A stretch of DNA of 58,192 nt from Actinomadura fibrosa (GCF_900659615.1 NZ_CAACUY010000040.1:1-58192), one strand, 5' to 3'. Shown: positions 18,249 to 27,560, numbered from the stretch's first letter. Program-made: numbers and translations. The notes: generated by a model not told the origin, from the sequence alone.

Positions 18249-19043
18249 TCAGGAGCGGCGGCAGGGCTCGCACTTCGCTAGCGAGGACGTCACGTCGCGC
18301 GTGAACGCCATCACCGCTTCGCGGAGCCCGGCCTCGCCCAGCGGAACGGCCTTGTCGCGGCGGATCTCGCCGTTCGGGTCACGCGGATACTGGACGCCCT
18401 GCACGGCGACGGTGATGTCGGTGTTCTGCGTCCGCACCGTCATCGACTCGTGCGCGCCGCCGTCGCCTCCGATACTGAAGGTGGCGTAGCTGATGAACGC
18501 CTCGTCGCCGATGCCGGGAACCTGCTCGGGCGCGTGCTGATCCAGATCGCGGCCAAGATCGCCTAGCGTCGAGGCTTGGGCGAGCGTCCGCCACTCCTGC
18601 TGGTACATGCTCCTGGCTTCGGCGATCCCGCCTGCTCCTCCATGCATGCGCACGTGGATGAGCAGCAGTCGCGACACGACGCCGCTGCCGTCCAGGGCGG
18701 TCCACAGCTCGCGCGAGCGGCAGGAGAGGGCCTCCCGTGGGGATGACGAGCCCCCAGCCGCGTCGGAGGTCAGCTTGCCCGCCTGTGGCATGTACTTCGC
18801 CATGGAGGCTTGGGACGGCCCGACGCACTCTGCCGGCAGGGTCACCAGGGGCGGGAGGGGCTTGTCCGCTGACGTCCGCGCATGCACCGTCCAGATGGCG
18901 GCGGCCGCGAGCGCGAGCGCCGTGATCGCTGCCCATGGCAGGAGCGCTCGCGATCTGGTTCCGCGAGCCGGTCGCTCGTCCGGGGACTCCGGCGTTGACA
19001 GCACTTCGACGGGCCCCATGGGCGACTCGTCGGACAAGGTCAA
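18249..19043 (-). CDS. Membrane-anchored exported hypothetical protein
   Basis: 264 aa. A basic, charged N-terminus of about 33 residues is followed by one helix (about 34-54) and an extracytoplasmic domain carrying four Cys (LPAECVGPSQ, ALSCRSRELW and KCEPC at the end). The middle part (IGDEAFISY, SMTVRTQNTDITVAVQG) resembles the DUF3558-type ligand-binding proteins of actinomycetes, but I cannot confirm this. The terminal CEPC pair could form a disulfide. No operon partner is visible; the MMPL gene starts about 200 bp away on the other strand. Confidence 0.65.
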   Translation of the reverse strand: MTLSDESPMGPVEVLSTPESPDERPARGTRSRALLPWAAITALALAAAAIWTVHARTSADKPLPPLVTLPAECVGPSQASMAKYMPQAGKLTSDAAGGSSSPREALSCRSRELWTALDGSGVVSRLLLIHVRMHGGAGGIAEARSMYQQEWRTLAQASTLGDLGRDLDQHAPEQVPGIGDEAFISYATFSIGGDGGAHESMTVRTQNTDITVAVQGVQYPRDPNGEIRRDKAVPLGEAGLREAVMAFTRDVTSSLAKCEPCRRS

Positions 19044-19249
19044 GCCCCCCGGCTCCTCACGATTGCGGCGCCCCCTCGGCGCGACAGGGGGCGAGAGTAA
19101 CAGGCCGGGCCTTCCTCGCGGACGCCTTGATGATCACGAAACCGCGGCGAAGGCGCCTGCGGTCGTGCCCGTGTCCACCGATCGGTGGACGTGAGGTTCA
19201 GCCGGTCGAGGCTGTCGGCGGGCATAGGCCGTTGACCAGCATCTATGGC

Positions 19250-21448
19250 ATGAGGAATCTTCCTGAACGGATGGCTCGGTGGAGTGCCGGGCACCCATGG
19301 CGGGCGATCGCCGGCTGGTTCCTGTTCGTCGCGCTGTGCCTCGGCGCCGGTATCGCGGTCGGCGGGAACGCCGCGACCTCGGCGGACTTCCGGGTGGGTG
19401 AGGCCGGACGGGCCGAGGCGATGGCGGCCGACGGCGGCCTCCAGCAGAAGCCCGTCGAGCGGGTCCTGATCTCCGCCGGCGCGGGACGGCTCGGTGAGGC
19501 GATGACCGCCGCCCAGGACGTGGCCGGACGGATGAAGGGCCTGCCCGAGGTGGAGTCGGTCGGTGCGCCGGTGCGGTCGGCCGACGGGACGGCCGTCCGG
19601 GTCGATGTGACGATGAAGGGGCCCGAACTCGACGGTAAGAAGCACGTCGCGCCGTTGCGGGCCCAGACCGCGCTGGTGCAGGCGGCCCATCCGGCGCTGC
19701 GGGTGGAGGAGACGGGCGGCCCGTCCGTCAGCAAGGGCGTCGAGGAGCTGCGCGGCAAGGACCTTTCGCGCACCGAGGTGATCGCGCTGCCGGTCACGCT
19801 GATCACGCTGCTGCTGGTGTTCGGGTCGGTGGGCCTGGCCGTGCTCCCGCTGCTGCTCGCGCTGTCGTCCATCGCGGCGGCGGTGGGCCTGTCGTTGCTG
19901 GCGTCGCACGCCTTCCCGGACGCGGGGGTCGGCACGAACGTCATCCTGCTGATCGGTATGGCGGTCGGCGTCGACTACACGCTCTTCTACCTCAAGCGGG
20001 CGCGGGAGGAGCGGGCGAGGTCGGGTGGGCGGCTGTCCCCGCGGGCGGCGGTCGAGGTGGCGGCGGCGACGTCGGGACGGGCCGTGGTGGTGTCGGGGCT
20101 GGCGGTCGCCGTGTCCAGCGCGACGCTGTACCTGGCGGACGACGTCATCTTCTCCTCGATCGCCACGGGCGCGATCATCGTCACGCTGGTCGCGGTGGTC
20201 AGCTCGTTCACCGTCCTGCCCGCGGTGCTCGTGAGGCTCGGGACGAGGGCGGAGCGCCGCGGCCACGACCGGCGGCGCGGGCGCGGCGGTGAGCGGGACG
20301 GTGCCGGACGGGTCACGGCGGCCGTGCTGAGGCCCGTGAGCAGGCATCCCGTCGCCACGCTGGTCGTCGCGGTCCTGGCCATGGTCGCGCTGGCCCTGCC
20401 GGTGCTCGGCATGAGGCTGACGGACATGGGGCGGGAGACGCACCCGCGCGCCATTCCCGCGATGCGGAGCTACGACCGGCTGAACGCCGCGTTCCCGGAG
20501 CTGAAGTCGATGCACCAGGTCGTCGTCCGCGCCGACCCGGGACGTGCGGACGAGGTGGCCGGGGCGCTGCGGGAGCTGGCGCGGCTGGCGAAGGACGATC
20601 CGCGGCTCGCGGGGACCGCCGAGCTGCGCACCTCGGCGGACCGGCGGGTCAGCCTGCTGGAGCTGCCCGTACCGCACTACGTCGGCACGGACGAGGCGCG
20701 TTCGTCGCTCGCGGACGTCCGGCGCGAGTACGTGCCGGCGACGGTCGGGAGGCTCGGCGTCGAGACGGCGGTCACCGGGGACGTGGCCCGCTACGCCGAC
20801 TATCCCGAGCACCAGAAGGAGAAGCTGCCGCTGATCGTGGGGACGCTGCTGCTCGTGACCTTCGCGATGACCGTGTGGGCGTTCCGCTCGGTGGTCCTCG
20901 GCCTGGTGGGCACGGCGCTGAACCTGCTGTCGGCGGGGGCGTCGCTCGGGGTGCTGACGCTGGTGTTCCAGCACACGTGGGCCGAGGGGCTGCTCGGCTT
21001 CACCTCGACCGGTTCGATCGGGTCGCGGGTGCCGCTGTTCCTGTTCGTGATCCTGTTCGGGCTGTCGATGGACTACCAGGTCTTCGTGATCAGCCGGATC
21101 CGGGAGGCCGCGCTGCGCGGGGTGCCCGCCCGCGAGGCCGTGCTGGACGGTGTGGGCGGGTCCGCGAAGGTCGTGACGAGTGCCGCGTTCGTCATGGTGA
21201 CGGTGTTCGCGAGCTTCGCCTTCGTCCACATCGTCGAGATGAAGCAGATGGGCTTCGCGCTCGCGGTGGCCGTGCTGCTCGACGCCGCCGTCATCCGCGT
21301 CATGATCCTGCCGGCGCTGATGCTGCCGCTCGGCGACCGCGTCTGGTGGCCGTCCCGCGCTGTGGCCCGCGCCGCGTCCGGTGCCGCCTTCGGTGCTGGT
21401 GGGGGCATGGGGGACGATGCCGGGCGGCCAGGCGCGAAAGTAGGGTGA
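19250..21448 (+). CDS. MMPL family RND transporter
   Basis: 732 aa in two homologous halves, each with one helix, a large extracytoplasmic domain and a helix bundle. The signature MMPL motifs are MAVGVDYTLFYLKRAREE in the first half and FGLSMDYQVFVISRIREA in the second; their Asp residues are the expected proton-relay positions. MMPL proteins export lipids, glycolipids or hydrophobic drugs using the proton gradient. The start is the ATG at 19250, because the family typically begins a few residues before the first helix; the longer open frame upstream has no such character. A sensor kinase gene follows almost immediately (its ATG lies 5 bases after the stop) and a response regulator comes next, so the exporter is probably controlled by its own operon partners. 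Confidence 0.92.
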   Translation: MRNLPERMARWSAGHPWRAIAGWFLFVALCLGAGIAVGGNAATSADFRVGEAGRAEAMAADGGLQQKPVERVLISAGAGRLGEAMTAAQDVAGRMKGLPEVESVGAPVRSADGTAVRVDVTMKGPELDGKKHVAPLRAQTALVQAAHPALRVEETGGPSVSKGVEELRGKDLSRTEVIALPVTLITLLLVFGSVGLAVLPLLLALSSIAAAVGLSLLASHAFPDAGVGTNVILLIGMAVGVDYTLFYLKRAREERARSGGRLSPRAAVEVAAATSGRAVVVSGLAVAVSSATLYLADDVIFSSIATGAIIVTLVAVVSSFTVLPAVLVRLGTRAERRGHDRRRGRGGERDGAGRVTAAVLRPVSRHPVATLVVAVLAMVALALPVLGMRLTDMGRETHPRAIPAMRSYDRLNAAFPELKSMHQVVVRADPGRADEVAGALRELARLAKDDPRLAGTAELRTSADRRVSLLELPVPHYVGTDEARSSLADVRREYVPATVGRLGVETAVTGDVARYADYPEHQKEKLPLIVGTLLLVTFAMTVWAFRSVVLGLVGTALNLLSAGASLGVLTLVFQHTWAEGLLGFTSTGSIGSRVPLFLFVILFGLSMDYQVFVISRIREAALRGVPAREAVLDGVGGSAKVVTSAAFVMVTVFASFAFVHIVEMKQMGFALAVAVLLDAAVIRVMILPALMLPLGDRVWWPSRAVARAASGAAFGAGGGMGDDAGRPGAKVG

Positions 21449-21453
21449 TCTTC

Positions 21454-22680
21454 ATGGACGAGTCGCCGCGGCCCCAGGACCGGTTCGGGGTCCTCCTGCG
21501 GTGGTACTCGGTCCTCTGGGTGCTGTTCGGGCTGGCGCCGCAGGCGATCGCCGGTTCGGACGACCCGATTCCGGAGCGCTACTGGGCGTTGGGGCTGACG
21601 GCCGCGCTCGGTCTCTGCTTCGCGTTGCTGAAGGCGGCGCCCCGCAATCCCGTCCTGCGTCCGGTCGTGTTCCTCTGGCTGCTGGTCGCCGGCCTGGGCG
21701 CGCTGTCCTACCTGCGGATCGGCGGCGCGGCCCTGTACGTCGTGACGTTGCCGCAGTTCTGGGTCCTCGGGGGGAGCAGAGGGCGCTCGATCGTGCTGAG
21801 CGTCGCCGCGGCCGTCGCGACGCTGGCGGGCGGCGCCGTCCGGCAGGGGTGGGGCGCGGACGGCCGGGGCTGGGGTGCGGAGGCGCAGCTCACCGGCAAC
21901 GCGGTCGTCACCGCGGCCGGCTGCGCGGCCGGTGTGCTGCTGGGGCTGGCGGCGCACCGGTTCGTCCAGCTGAGCGGGGAGCGGGCCCGGCGGCTGGCCG
22001 CGGAGCTGGCGGAGGCGCGGGCCCGGCTCGCGGAGGCGCAGCGGCGGCAGGGCGCCTCGGACGAGCGCGAGCGGATCGCCCGCGAGATCCACGACACGCT
22101 CGCGCAGGGCTTCGCGTCGATCATCGTGCTGGCCGAGGCGGCCCGCGCCGGCCTCGGCGAGGATCCCGGACGGAGCGAGCGGCAGCTGCTGTCCATCGAG
22201 CGGACCGCGCGCGAGAACTTCGCCGAGGCGCGCGTGCTCGTGGGCTCGGCTCCGCAGGGCGCCCCCGTCGCCGGTGCGATCGCGGAGACCCTCCGCCGCA
22301 CCCTCGACCGGTTCGCCGAGGACACCGGCCTGACCGTGAGCGCCGACCTCGCGGACGTCCGCTGCGACCAGCGGACGCGCATCGCGCTCCTGCGCTGCGT
22401 CCAGGAGTCGCTGGCGAACGTGCGCAAGCACGCGGACGCGTCCACGGTCGGCGTGGTGCTGGAACGGCATCCCCACGGCGTCGAGCTGGAGATCACCGAC
22501 GACGGCCGCGGCTTCGTCGTGGCCGACTCGCGCGGCTTCGGCCTGGACGGCATGCGGGGGCGCCTGGCCGAGCTCGGCGGCGAGCTCACCGTGACCAGCG
22601 CGCCCGGCGCGGGCACCCGCGTCCTCGCCGTGATCCCCGTGGAGGACGAGGCCCAGGCCGAGGTGGAGGCGGCCGGATGA
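21454..22680 (+). CDS. Sensor histidine kinase (HisKA_3), partner of the MMPL exporter
   Basis: 408 aa. Four to five helices fill residues 15-170, then a coiled coil, the phosphoacceptor ERERIAREIHD, and a HATPase domain with VQESLANVRKHA (N box) and FGLDGMRGRL (G box). The ATG at 21454 has AGGG eight bases upstream. A GTG at 21445 would overlap the MMPL stop codon as GTGA and would add three residues. It sits between the exporter and the response regulator on one strand. The likely circuit is sensing of membrane stress or an exported substrate, then regulation of the exporter operon. Confidence 0.9.
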   Translation: MDESPRPQDRFGVLLRWYSVLWVLFGLAPQAIAGSDDPIPERYWALGLTAALGLCFALLKAAPRNPVLRPVVFLWLLVAGLGALSYLRIGGAALYVVTLPQFWVLGGSRGRSIVLSVAAAVATLAGGAVRQGWGADGRGWGAEAQLTGNAVVTAAGCAAGVLLGLAAHRFVQLSGERARRLAAELAEARARLAEAQRRQGASDERERIAREIHDTLAQGFASIIVLAEAARAGLGEDPGRSERQLLSIERTARENFAEARVLVGSAPQGAPVAGAIAETLRRTLDRFAEDTGLTVSADLADVRCDQRTRIALLRCVQESLANVRKHADASTVGVVLERHPHGVELEITDDGRGFVVADSRGFGLDGMRGRLAELGGELTVTSAPGAGTRVLAVIPVEDEAQAEVEAAG

Positions 22681-22771
22681 GGATCGAGACGTCCGGCCGC
22701 GCACGCGTCCGGCGGCCGTCGCGTGCCGCCCAGGACGCGGCGGGTGCCGTGAATGGGAGGCTGATGGCCAT

Positions 22772-23431
22772 ATGAGCGGCGGTGTCTTGCGGGTCGTCAT
22801 CGTGGACGATCACACGGTGATGCGGGCGGGCGTGGTGGCCCTGCTGGCCGCGGAGCCCGGCATCGAGATCGTGGGGGAGGGCGGCGACGGCCGCGCGGCG
22901 GTCGAGCTCGTCGAGCGGCTGCGGCCCGACGTGGCGCTGCTCGACCTGCGGATGCCCGTCCTGGACGGGGTGGCCGCCACCGCCGAGATCGTCGCGGGCG
23001 GGACGGGCACCCGGGTGCTCATCCTCACCACCTACGACACCGACGCCGAGATCGAGCGCGCGATCGAGGCGGGGGCGGTGGGCTACCTGCTCAAGGACAT
23101 CACCCGCGCGCAGCTCGCCGACGGGATCCGGTCGGCGGCGCGGGGCGAGACCGTCCTCGCCCCGAGGGTCGCGGAGCGGCTCGTCGCGCGGATGCGGCGG
23201 CCCGCCCAGGTGCCGCTGACCGCGCGCGAGGCGGACGTGCTGAACGCGGTGGCGGACGGCCTGTCCAACGCGGAGATCGGCCGGCGGCTCGTCATCGCGG
23301 AGGCGACGGTGAAGACCCACCTGCTGCGGGTGTTCGCCAAGCTGGACGTCAGCGACCGCACGCACGCGGTCGTCGTCGCCATGGAGCGCGGGCTCCTGCG
23401 GCGCCCCGGGGACGGCCCGTCCGGCGGATAA
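22772..23431 (+). CDS. NarL/FixJ-family response regulator
   Basis: 219 aa. The receiver domain (about 6-120) has VVIVDDHTVMRAG, the phosphoacceptor Asp in ALLDLRMP, TTYDT, and the switch Lys in YLLKDI. The C-terminal LuxR-type HTH reads LTAREADVLNAVADGLSNAEI and continues with VKTHLLRVFAKL. It binds DNA when phosphorylated by the kinase encoded 91 bp upstream. The ATG at 22772 is preceded by GGGAGGCTG. The probable target is the MMPL operon, by neighbourhood only. Confidence 0.93.
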   Translation: MSGGVLRVVIVDDHTVMRAGVVALLAAEPGIEIVGEGGDGRAAVELVERLRPDVALLDLRMPVLDGVAATAEIVAGGTGTRVLILTTYDTDAEIERAIEAGAVGYLLKDITRAQLADGIRSAARGETVLAPRVAERLVARMRRPAQVPLTAREADVLNAVADGLSNAEIGRRLVIAEATVKTHLLRVFAKLDVSDRTHAVVVAMERGLLRRPGDGPSGG

Positions 23432-23471
23432 CCGTTCGGACGGCGGCCGGGGCCCGTCCTACCATCGCGGG

Positions 23472-23969
23472 ATGGACCTGCGCGTGCGCCCCGCGGGACC
23501 CGCGGACATGGCGGATCTCCCGGCGATCGAGAACTCGTCGGACCGGGTGTTCCGCTCGGTCGGGATCGTCTTCCCGCCGGGCCCGACGGTGATCGAGAAG
23601 ATGATCGAGAAGGGCGCGGACATCGTGGTGGCCGGCGATCCTCCGGCGGGGTTCGCGGCCTTCGAGGAGGTGGACGGCGCCGTCCACTTGGAGCAGATCG
23701 CGGTGCGCGCCGAGCTGATGGGGCGCGGCATCGGCGTCGGCCTGCTGCGGGCGGTGCTGGAGCGCGCGGCCGACGCGGGGGCGCCCGGGGTGAGCCTGCT
23801 GACGTTCCGGGACGTCCGCTGGAACGGCCCCTGGTACGCCAAGCACGGCTTCGCGGAGCTGCCCGAGGAGCGCTGGGGCCCGGGGCTGCGGTCCTACTGG
23901 GACGCCGAGGTCGAGGAGGGCCTGCACGATCTCGGGCCGCGCGTCGTCATGTGGGCGCCTGTCCGCTGA
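23472..23969 (+). CDS. GNAT family N-acetyltransferase
   Basis: 165 aa, one GNAT domain. Motif A reads VRAELMGRGIGVGLL and the C-terminal part has WYAKHGFAELPEE. Substrate unknown. A TACCAT hexamer ends 6 bases before the ATG and there is no Shine-Dalgarno sequence, which suggests leaderless translation. Its last 23 bases overlap the 3' end of the convergent DUF4126 gene. Confidence 0.87.
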   Translation: MDLRVRPAGPADMADLPAIENSSDRVFRSVGIVFPPGPTVIEKMIEKGADIVVAGDPPAGFAAFEEVDGAVHLEQIAVRAELMGRGIGVGLLRAVLERAADAGAPGVSLLTFRDVRWNGPWYAKHGFAELPEERWGPGLRSYWDAEVEEGLHDLGPRVVMWAPVR

Positions 23970-24540
23970 GGCGCTTGCGCCGCCGTCGACGCCGCAGCAG
24001 CCGGACGCCGGCGTAGACGAGCAGGAGGAGGGCGACGAGGGCGATCACGGGGGCGAGGATCGCGAGCAGGCTCATGGCGAGCGACACGACGTCCTCGACG
24101 GTGCTGACGACCGGAGCGGCGGTGCCGAGCGTGCCCGCGTTCGCCACGGGGCGGACGGACGCCTTCGTCGCGTGCACCACGAACGCCACGGCGATGCCGA
24201 GCACCCAGCCGATCCAAGCGTGGTCGCGCATGAACTCGGACGAGTCGAGCTTCCCGGCGGCGTCCGTGGCGGCGAAGACGGCGCCGCCCGCCGCGGGGCG
24301 GACGAACGACTGCACGGCGTCGTTCACGCTGTCCACGACCGGCACCTTGTCGAGGACGACCTCGGCGGCGAGCAGCACGCCGAGGCCGGCCAGCACCCAG
24401 CCGTTCGTGAGCCAGCCGAACTCGGCGGGCAGCCGGACGAGGTCGGTCTGGCGGTCGACCAGCCCGACCACCAGCATCGGGATGTAGGCGTTCAGCCCGG
24501 CCGCGGCCGAGAGGCCGAGACCGGTCAGCACCGCGAGCAT
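23947..24540 (-). CDS. DUF4126 family integral membrane protein
   Basis: 197 aa with about five hydrophobic segments and a strongly basic C-terminal tail (RRRRRRKR), which should face the cytosol. The N-terminus, with GLSAAAGLNAYIPMLVVGL, and the internal segments LDKVPVVDSVNDAVQSFVRP and HATKASVRPVAN match DUF4126 proteins. Their function is unknown. The 3' end overlaps the GNAT gene by 23 bp, tail to tail. Confidence 0.8.
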   Translation of the reverse strand: MLAVLTGLGLSAAAGLNAYIPMLVVGLVDRQTDLVRLPAEFGWLTNGWVLAGLGVLLAAEVVLDKVPVVDSVNDAVQSFVRPAAGGAVFAATDAAGKLDSSEFMRDHAWIGWVLGIAVAFVVHATKASVRPVANAGTLGTAAPVVSTVEDVVSLAMSLLAILAPVIALVALLLLVYAGVRLLRRRRRRKRLSGQAPT

Positions 24541-24745
24541 GGGCTCCGCCTCCGCACGTATCGTTGGGGCCTTCGATGACCATGGTCCCCCACGTGCGGC
24601 CCATCTAAGAATCTACAATGTAAAGTCCGCTGGAGCCGCTAAGGCGGTCGGAGGGGAACAGAGGGCGGCGGAAGGGACTTGTGACGGTTCGGGGGGAACT
24701 CGCGGCGCCCTACGGGCGTCTGCTCCAACGGACGGAGGGAGGACG

Positions 24746-25798
24746 ATGACGGGCCCGGGGTCTTGGCTGCGGTCGCTGCGCGAGCGGATGGGGGAGCGGC
24801 GCTTCGCCGTCCTCGTCCTGGTCGGGCTGCTGGTCCTCGCGTTCGCACCGCTCGTGGCGCTGCCCGCCGTCCGGTGCGAGGTGTTCGGGGACGGAAACGG
24901 CTGCCGCGAGCGCACGGCGCTGGTCGGGGCGGACCCGGTCGCGGCGCCCGGCGACCCCCTCACCCCCGTCGCGGTGGCGACGCGCGGCTCCTACGCCGCG
25001 CTCGGCGACTCCTACTCGTCCGGCGTCGGCGCGGAGGCGTCCGTGGCCGACCAGAACCCGCTCGCCCGCTGCCACCGGACGTCCAAGGCGTACTACAACG
25101 AGGTCTCCAAGGCCTTCCGGTTCTCGAAGGGGACCGGGTTCTGGGCCTGCTCCGGCGCCACCACGGAGGACGTCCGGGACGGGCGGCACGGGGAGCCCCC
25201 GCAGCTCGGCAGGGTCGGCGCCGACACGAGCCTCGTCACGATGAGCATCGGCGGGAACGACATCGGGTTCTCCAAGGTGGTCGCCGGCTGCGTGGTGAAG
25301 CTGCCCTGGAGCAAGGGCTGCACCGAGCAGGGCCGGAGCATCGCCGAGAACATGTCGGACCTGCGCCGCGACCTGCCCGCCCTGATCGCCGACATCCACG
25401 CCCGCGCGCCCCGTGCCCGGATCATCCTGATGGGCTATCCGAAGGCGTTCTCCGAGGTGAACGGCACGGCCGGGGACAACCTCAGCGTGTCCGAGCAGCA
25501 GTGGCTGAACGCCCGCGCGTACGACCTCGGCCGGCTGATCAAGGACGCGGCCGCCGAGGCCGACGCCCGCATCGCGGCGAGGCGCGGCCAGGGCAGCGTC
25601 GAGTTCGTCGACGCCTACAGCGCGTTCGCCGGGCACGAGGTGGGGAGCCGTGACCCGTACATGAACGGCCTCGCGGTGAACCTGTCCGCGCTGGAGGCCG
25701 AGCCGCGCAGCTACCACCCCACCGTGAACGGGCAGCACGCCCTGGCCGGCCTCTTCATCGAGCAGATCAGGAAGGGACCGGCCCGCCCCCTCCGGTAG
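24746..25798 (+). CDS. Exported SGNH/GDSL-type hydrolase
   Basis: 350 aa. One N-terminal helix (about 20-41) exports or anchors the protein. The catalytic domain then shows block I ALGDSYSSG (nucleophile Ser89), block III MSIGGNDIGF with the oxyanion Asn, and block V SYHPTVNGQ with the catalytic His. This matches secreted actinobacterial lipases and esterases of the SGNH fold; paired Cys residues after the Ser are usual in this group. The ATG at 24746 was chosen because GGAGGGAGGA lies just upstream. An AT-rich patch with TACAAT at 24614-24619 is a possible -10 but has no matching -35. The 3' end overlaps the TetR gene by 32 bp, convergent. Confidence 0.88.
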   Translation: MTGPGSWLRSLRERMGERRFAVLVLVGLLVLAFAPLVALPAVRCEVFGDGNGCRERTALVGADPVAAPGDPLTPVAVATRGSYAALGDSYSSGVGAEASVADQNPLARCHRTSKAYYNEVSKAFRFSKGTGFWACSGATTEDVRDGRHGEPPQLGRVGADTSLVTMSIGGNDIGFSKVVAGCVVKLPWSKGCTEQGRSIAENMSDLRRDLPALIADIHARAPRARIILMGYPKAFSEVNGTAGDNLSVSEQQWLNARAYDLGRLIKDAAAEADARIAARRGQGSVEFVDAYSAFAGHEVGSRDPYMNGLAVNLSALEAEPRSYHPTVNGQHALAGLFIEQIRKGPARPLR

Positions 25799-26381
25799 CG
25801 CGCCCGCCGACGCGGAGCCCGGCGAGATGGACGCGGACGAAACGACGCCACGGGGCGTCATCTCCGTCCGGCGAAGCGGCGACCACCCCGCGTATCGCGA
25901 CGATGAGCGCCTTGATGTCGTCTCCCGTCACATCCTGGGCGAGATACCCCGCCTCGGCCGCCTTCCGCGTCAGTTGCCGGACCCGGTCCGTGGTCCGCGC
26001 GCTCACGTCGTCGTCACTGGGGACCCGGTCGGTCAGGGAGGCCGCGTAACGGCGCTTCTCCGCGTTGAAGGTCCCGACGAAATCCAGGAACCACTCAAGA
26101 CCGGCGGCGGGATCGGGGTCTTCGAGCGCGGTCGCGGCGGCCCGGTCCAGCTCCTCGACGAAGAGCCGTGCGATGGCGTCGAGGAGAGCGTCCTTGCTCG
26201 CGAACCGCCGGTAGATCGTGCCGACGCCCAGGCCGGCGCGAGAGGCGATGGCCTCCATGCTCGCCTGCGGTCCCTGCTCGGCGAAGACCGCACGCGCGGC
26301 GTTGATGACGATCGCGTCGTTGCGCAGCGCGTCCCGGCGCGGGGCGCGTGGGGTGGCCGAGGGGCCGGTTCGTGGGCTCAT
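25767..26381 (-). CDS. TetR family transcriptional regulator
   Basis: 204 aa. The N-terminal HTH shows INAARAVFAEQG, MEAIASRAGLGVGTIYRRF and SKDALLDAI; the C-terminal ligand domain resembles the TetR_C group with the GTFNAEKRRY segment. I chose the ATG at 26381, not the upstream in-frame ATG at 26411, because the longer version would translate across the operator palindrome. A TACACT -10-like hexamer (reverse strand, 26389-26394) stands 7 bases before this ATG, fitting a leaderless transcript. It is divergent from the alcohol dehydrogenase and probably represses both genes from the shared 84-bp gap. Confidence 0.88.
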   Translation of the reverse strand: MSPRTGPSATPRAPRRDALRNDAIVINAARAVFAEQGPQASMEAIASRAGLGVGTIYRRFASKDALLDAIARLFVEELDRAAATALEDPDPAAGLEWFLDFVGTFNAEKRRYAASLTDRVPSDDDVSARTTDRVRQLTRKAAEAGYLAQDVTGDDIKALIVAIRGVVAASPDGDDAPWRRFVRVHLAGLRVGGRATGGGGPVPS

Positions 26382-26395
26382 CGGCAGCAGTGTAC

Positions 26396-26447
26396 AAAAC
26401 GGAATCCTCATTCCGCATCATGCTAAAGTGAAGATAGATTCCGTTTT
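26396..26447. promoter_or_regulatory. Operator region between tetR and alcohol dehydrogenase genes
   Basis: Two nested symmetries are visible. CGGAAT-CCTC-ATTCCG (26400-26415) is a perfect palindrome with a 4-base spacer. AAAACGGAATC (26396-26406) also pairs as a perfect 11-bp inverted repeat with GATTCCGTTTT (26437-26447). TAAAGT at 26424-26429 is a possible -10 for the dehydrogenase. This is what a TetR-family autorepressor and divergent-gene operator looks like. Confidence 0.65.
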
Positions 26448-26465
26448 GACGAGAAGGACCTGCTC

Positions 26466-27560
26466 ATGAGGACCACGGCCGGCTGGCAGAGCCTTGACCC
26501 GACCACCAATGCGCTGACCCGCGTCACCTTCGAGCGGCGCGACCTGCGGCCCGATGACATCGCCGTGCGGATCGACTACTGCGGGGTCTGCCACAGCGAC
26601 CTGCACCGCATCCACGGAATGCTCGGCGAGAAGGACCTCGTCCCCGGCCACGAGGCGACCGGCGTCGTCGTCGGCACCGGCCAGGCCGTCACCGGCTTCG
26701 CCGAGGGCGACCGGGTCGCCATCGGCACGATCATCGACTCGTGCGGCGCGTGCGCCATGTGCCTGGCCGGGCAGGAGAACTACTGCTACCAGCGCCCGAC
26801 CACCACCTACGGCGGCACTGACCGCATCGACGGCACCCAGACCAAGGGTGCCTACAGCCGTGAGTACGTCCTGCGCGAGAAGTTCGCGTTCCACCTGCCC
26901 GACGGGCTCGACCCGGCCGCCGCGGCGCCGCTCATGTGCGCCGGTGTCAGCGTCTGGGAGCCGCTGAGGGCCACGGGTGTCGGCCCAGGCGCCCGCGTGG
27001 CCGTCGCCGGCCTCGGCGGGCTCGGCCACCTCGCGGTCAAGCTCGCCACCGCGCTGGGAGCCGAGGTCACCGTCCTCAGCCGCAGCACGGCCAAAGAGCG
27101 GGACGCCTGGCGTCTCGGGGCGACCGGACTGCTCGTGACCACCGACGAGGCCCAGGTCGCCGCCGCACGGGGCCGCTTCGACCTCATCCTCGACACCATC
27201 TCGGCCGACCATGAGCTCTCACCGCTCATCGGCATGCTGGACCTCGACGGGACCCTGTGCGTCCTCGGAAACCCCCTGCTGGCCGGGCCGAAGCTCTGGG
27301 AACTCGGAGCCGGCCGCAAGAGGCTCACCTCCTCCGGCACGGGAGGACGGCGGCGGGCTGCGGAAATGCTCCGGTTCTGCGCCGAGCACGGCATCACAGC
27401 CGACGTCGAGATACTTCCCTCAAGCGAGATCGAAACCGCTTTGAACCGCCTTGCCGCCGGCGACGTTCACTACAGGTTCGTGCTGGACATGTCCGACCTC
27501 GACACGGAGGCGACCGCCCCAGACGGGTTCGCCGGTCGGCCGATCCATCCAGCGCACTAG
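26466..27560 (+). CDS. Zinc-dependent alcohol dehydrogenase, cinnamyl-alcohol-dehydrogenase-like
   Basis: 364 aa, medium-chain dehydrogenase/reductase. Catalytic zinc site: CGVCHSD (Cys39) and GHEATG (His62, Glu63). Structural zinc site: four Cys at 93, 96, 99 and 107 (CGACAMC, NYC). Rossmann motif GLGGLGHLAVKLA. It should oxidise alcohols or reduce aldehydes with NADP(H), as in the Ahr/YahK group. The last 20 or so residues, after the usual end RFVLDMSDL, form a short non-conserved tail. Shine-Dalgarno GAGAAGGA precedes the ATG. Regulation by the divergent TetR protein through the palindrome upstream is likely, pointing to an induced aldehyde-detoxification or alcohol-use unit. Confidence 0.93.
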   Translation: MRTTAGWQSLDPTTNALTRVTFERRDLRPDDIAVRIDYCGVCHSDLHRIHGMLGEKDLVPGHEATGVVVGTGQAVTGFAEGDRVAIGTIIDSCGACAMCLAGQENYCYQRPTTTYGGTDRIDGTQTKGAYSREYVLREKFAFHLPDGLDPAAAAPLMCAGVSVWEPLRATGVGPGARVAVAGLGGLGHLAVKLATALGAEVTVLSRSTAKERDAWRLGATGLLVTTDEAQVAAARGRFDLILDTISADHELSPLIGMLDLDGTLCVLGNPLLAGPKLWELGAGRKRLTSSGTGGRRRAAEMLRFCAEHGITADVEILPSSEIETALNRLAAGDVHYRFVLDMSDLDTEATAPDGFAGRPIHPAH

